From: an uncultured Lachnospiraceae bacterium
GTDB taxonomy: Bacteria; Bacillota_A; Clostridia; Lachnospirales; Lachnospiraceae
Direction of reading: 5' to 3'
Length of the DNA: 6,790 bases
Assembly (NCBI GenBank): GCA_900556645.1
Contig: USPJ01000062.1
Location: forward strand, 1-6,790
Below, one piece after another: positions 4,568-6,790 of this stretch. Within the stretch, counting starts at the first letter, position 1. Each line of letters opens with the position of its first letter. The position numbers were made by a program, and so were the translations under genes. The notes under the pieces were generated by a model. That model saw only the letters and a list, made by a program, of their open reading frames with translations, did not search any database and was not told the DNA's origin.

Positions 4568-6790
4568 TCATACAGCCATAGGCTCCTCCTTTGACACGAA
4601 TGTTCATCCACAGATAGTCATAGCCCATAATTACTTTTAAAATCCGCAGAGTCCCTGTATAATTGTAGCCTTCTTTTCTGAAATTTCCTGCTCTGGAAAC
4701 ATATTGTACTTTGGAGGCTGCAAGAAATCCTTCATTTTTCTTTTCACAGCTAATCTCCTGCTCTGTGGTGTCCACCGGAGTCTCATACAATACCTCTTTC
4801 AAGCCTGCTAACTCCTGTCTTACCGTTTCCAGGCCTTCTTCTTTTAAAGTCACGCTTACCATGAGATTCTCTTTGCAAAAAATTTCTCCCATAAGCTTCT
4901 GCAAATGTGTCCTCAATTCTTCCTCTTTTTCCTCAAAATGTTCCTCATAGTCCGCCACTACACGATAAAAAGCAATTCCGCTGGTTAAATCATTAATCTG
5001 TGCCGTTTTTGAAAAATACGACATTGCCCGCAGTGCAGATGCGGTGTGTCCTGCTCCGGCAAACATCATCTGCAATTTGGATTTGCATTCCGAAAGAATC
5101 TCATGGAGACGTTTTCCATCAGAAAAATCGGAACCGCAGATAATCTCTTTTACCAGAAACATGGTGGTGGCTGCCTTCTCTGCCAAAAATTTGGTCCGCA
5201 ACTCAAATTTCAAATTATAGCTGTCCACATCCTGTACATCCGCCGTAATTAAAATGCCACAGTTAATACCTCCGGTATTCAGATTGATTTCATTAGACAA
5301 ATCCCCATAGTCGTAATGCTCCGTATCCACATAGCCCAGAATTGCTTTCAATAATCCCACATACGGTAATTCCTCCTGCGGGATATGTTTTAAATCAAAA
5401 AGATAGTCCACATACTGGATTCCATTGGTAAATAAATTGTGATACAGTACCGGAGTTCCCTCTATCTCAAGTTCTTCGTTCTGAAGCTCCGCAGCCTTTT
5501 TCCCTAAATCCTCCCGGCGTAACAACGGAAGCTTTTCTAAATCTTCCTTGGAAGAAGGCTCATCCTGATACTCTTTCAGATGCTTGGTCTGTGCGGCAAT
5601 ATTGCGACGTTCCTCCTCCGAAAGGGTTTCCCGGTAAGCTTCTAGTTTTTCTTCCAATTCTTTTTCTGTTTTGGCATTCAAACCCCGCTCCGGTTTTGTA
5701 ATGACTACCGAAACATGGTTGTTGTCCAACAGATATGTTTGTACCAGTTTTTCAAAGTAGCCGGTATCCACCTGACTCTTTAAAAAGCCATATGTCTCAA
5801 TGGCTTCGATATGCATAAAAGGCTGAGTCTCATCATAAATCCAACTGTCCAGACACTGAAGTCCATACATCAGTCCCTTCGGATAAGAGCCGAAATCCGC
5901 CTCCCGGAAACGGAATTCCGCACTGTTGATTCCTGCCAGAAGGGACTTCTTATTGATTCCCTTCTTTACCGCATCCTCCAATACTTTATGGATAATGGCA
6001 ACGAACTCTTCCTTCTGCTCTTCATTGGCATTCTTGGCAATGATAGAGAAAATCGGCTGATAGATTCCGTTGTCAAAGGAACTCATGATGTCCTTTCCGA
6101 TTCCGGCATCCAAAAGAGCCTGTTTTAACGGTGCTCCCGGTGCACTTAAAAGAGCATAGTCCAAAATTTCAAAGGCGAGATACAATTCCTTGTCCAGCAC
6201 TTCCCCTACTACGGTATTGTAAGACAGATATGTGTTGTCCTCCAACGGCTCATTGCTTGCCACCGGATAGGAGAAGGTAATCTCCACCGGCTTTTGGAAG
6301 GGCTCCTGTTTTTTTATTGCCGAATCCAGAGTAATCGCCTCGTATTTACTCAGATATTCTCTATCTATCCAATCCAGCTTTTCCTCCATATCCATATCGC
6401 CGTAGAGATAGATGTAAGAGTTGCTTGGATGATAATATCTTCTGTGAAAATCCAGATAATCTTCGTAGGTCAAATCCGGGATACACAATGGGTCTCCACC
6501 GGATTCATTGCGGTAGGTGGTATCAGGAAACAACGAGTTTAAAATGCTTCGCTCCAACACGCTTTCCGGGGAAGAAAATGCACCCTTCATCTCATTATAG
6601 ACCACTCCGTTTAAAGTAATTGAAGAATTTTCATCCTCCATCTCGTAATGCCAGCCCTCCTGCTGAAAGATTTCCTCATATTTATAAATATTCGGATGAA
6701 AAACCGCATCCAGATAGACATCCATGAGATTCTGAAAATCCTTATCATTACAGCTTGCTACCGGGTAAACCGTCTTATCCGGATAAGTCA
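4521..6790 (-). pseudogene. M16C presequence-type zinc metalloprotease, C-terminus replaced by fusion into asd (5' end outside window)
   Basis: Resembles the PreP/Cym1 branch of insulinase-like peptidases, two-lobed chambers that degrade peptides of limited size. The frame is open from the right edge (TYPDKTVYPVASCNDKDF...), so the ATG at 6725 is internal; the HxxEH zinc site lies outside the window. In the 755 visible residues: the distal zinc ligand Glu in GVVYNEMKGAF (E66), the first-lobe C-terminal domain, then a Lys/Glu-rich helical M16C-associated linker around 370-435 (EKELEEKLEAYRE onward), then the second lobe, ending at the conserved substrate-binding block RVKGGAYG (R731, Y737). 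After GCMS (S741) the match stops abruptly. The next 14 residues (RTEIYFSFGESSLV) are out-of-frame asd sequence, ending at TGA 4523-4521. Relatives are about 970 residues long, so roughly 100-150 C-terminal residues are lost. A stable active enzyme is doubtful because the C-terminal end of the second lobe is missing. Confidence 0.85.
4565..4571 (-). other. Deletion/fusion junction between the M16C protease gene and asd
   Basis: To the right, the minus strand codes GGAYGCMS of the protease (AGT for Ser at 4568-4566). To the left it codes VGQRFIS of asd in another frame (GTA at 4567-4565). The GT at 4567-4566 fits both genes, so the joint has at least 2 bp of overlap. There is no spacer, repeat or insertion sequence at the joint. 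Confidence 0.75.

Noticed and set aside
4521..6725. A protease starting at ATG 6725
   Set aside because: The frame is open to the right edge with protease-like sequence (TYPDKTVYPVASCNDKDF), so this Met is internal and the gene starts outside the window.
1..6790. CRISPR array, tRNA, rRNA, riboswitch or transposase
   Set aside because: No regularly spaced repeats, no tRNA-like cloverleaf or rRNA sequence, and no transposase-like reading frame could be found by eye on either strand.

Overview
The window looks like chromosomal DNA from a gut-type Firmicute, most likely a member of the Lachnospiraceae (Clostridia). This is an inference from moderate GC, strong AGGAGG-type ribosome sites, an M16C presequence-type protease, a class B sortase, an archaeal/fungal-type aspartate-semialdehyde dehydrogenase and a Clostridia-style topoisomerase III. 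Every gene lies on the minus strand, so transcription runs from high to low coordinates.

Layout in the direction of transcription: (1) 6790-4521, a large M16C metalloprotease entering from the right edge. Its C-terminus is missing because the reading frame runs into asd. (2) 4567-3527, asd, which lacks its first 16-20 codons including the nucleotide-binding Gly-rich loop and has no start site of its own. (3) 3481-2727, a class B sortase whose catalytic TLSTC segment has been deleted with a frameshift. (4) 2714-2090, an LCP (LytR-CpsA-Psr) protein broken by an early TAG, two one-base frame changes in A-runs and loss of its C-terminal end. (5) 2053-2005, a strong hairpin, probably a terminator. 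(6) An extended -10 promoter at 2000-1972, then an intact 453-aa AAA/DUF234-type ATPase (1942-581) whose Walker A and nuclease-type residues are degenerate. (7) topB, DNA topoisomerase III, 572-1, running off the left edge. Its ribosome site contains the ATPase stop codon.

The main observation is the contrast between the two halves. Right of the hairpin, four consecutive genes each carry at least one inactivating lesion of a different kind (gene-fusion deletion, internal deletion, nonsense codon, single-base frame changes, C-terminal loss). Left of it, the ATPase-topB pair has a clean promoter, ribosome sites and frames. Either this is a real block of pseudogenes covering surface/cell-wall functions and a biosynthetic gene, or some lesions are sequencing or assembly errors; the homopolymer lesions in the LCP gene are the most suspect. 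The sequence alone cannot decide, and read mapping would.

I see no CRISPR array, tRNA, rRNA, recognisable transposase or clearly new defence system. The most unusual intact gene is the pseudo-ATPase coupled to topB.
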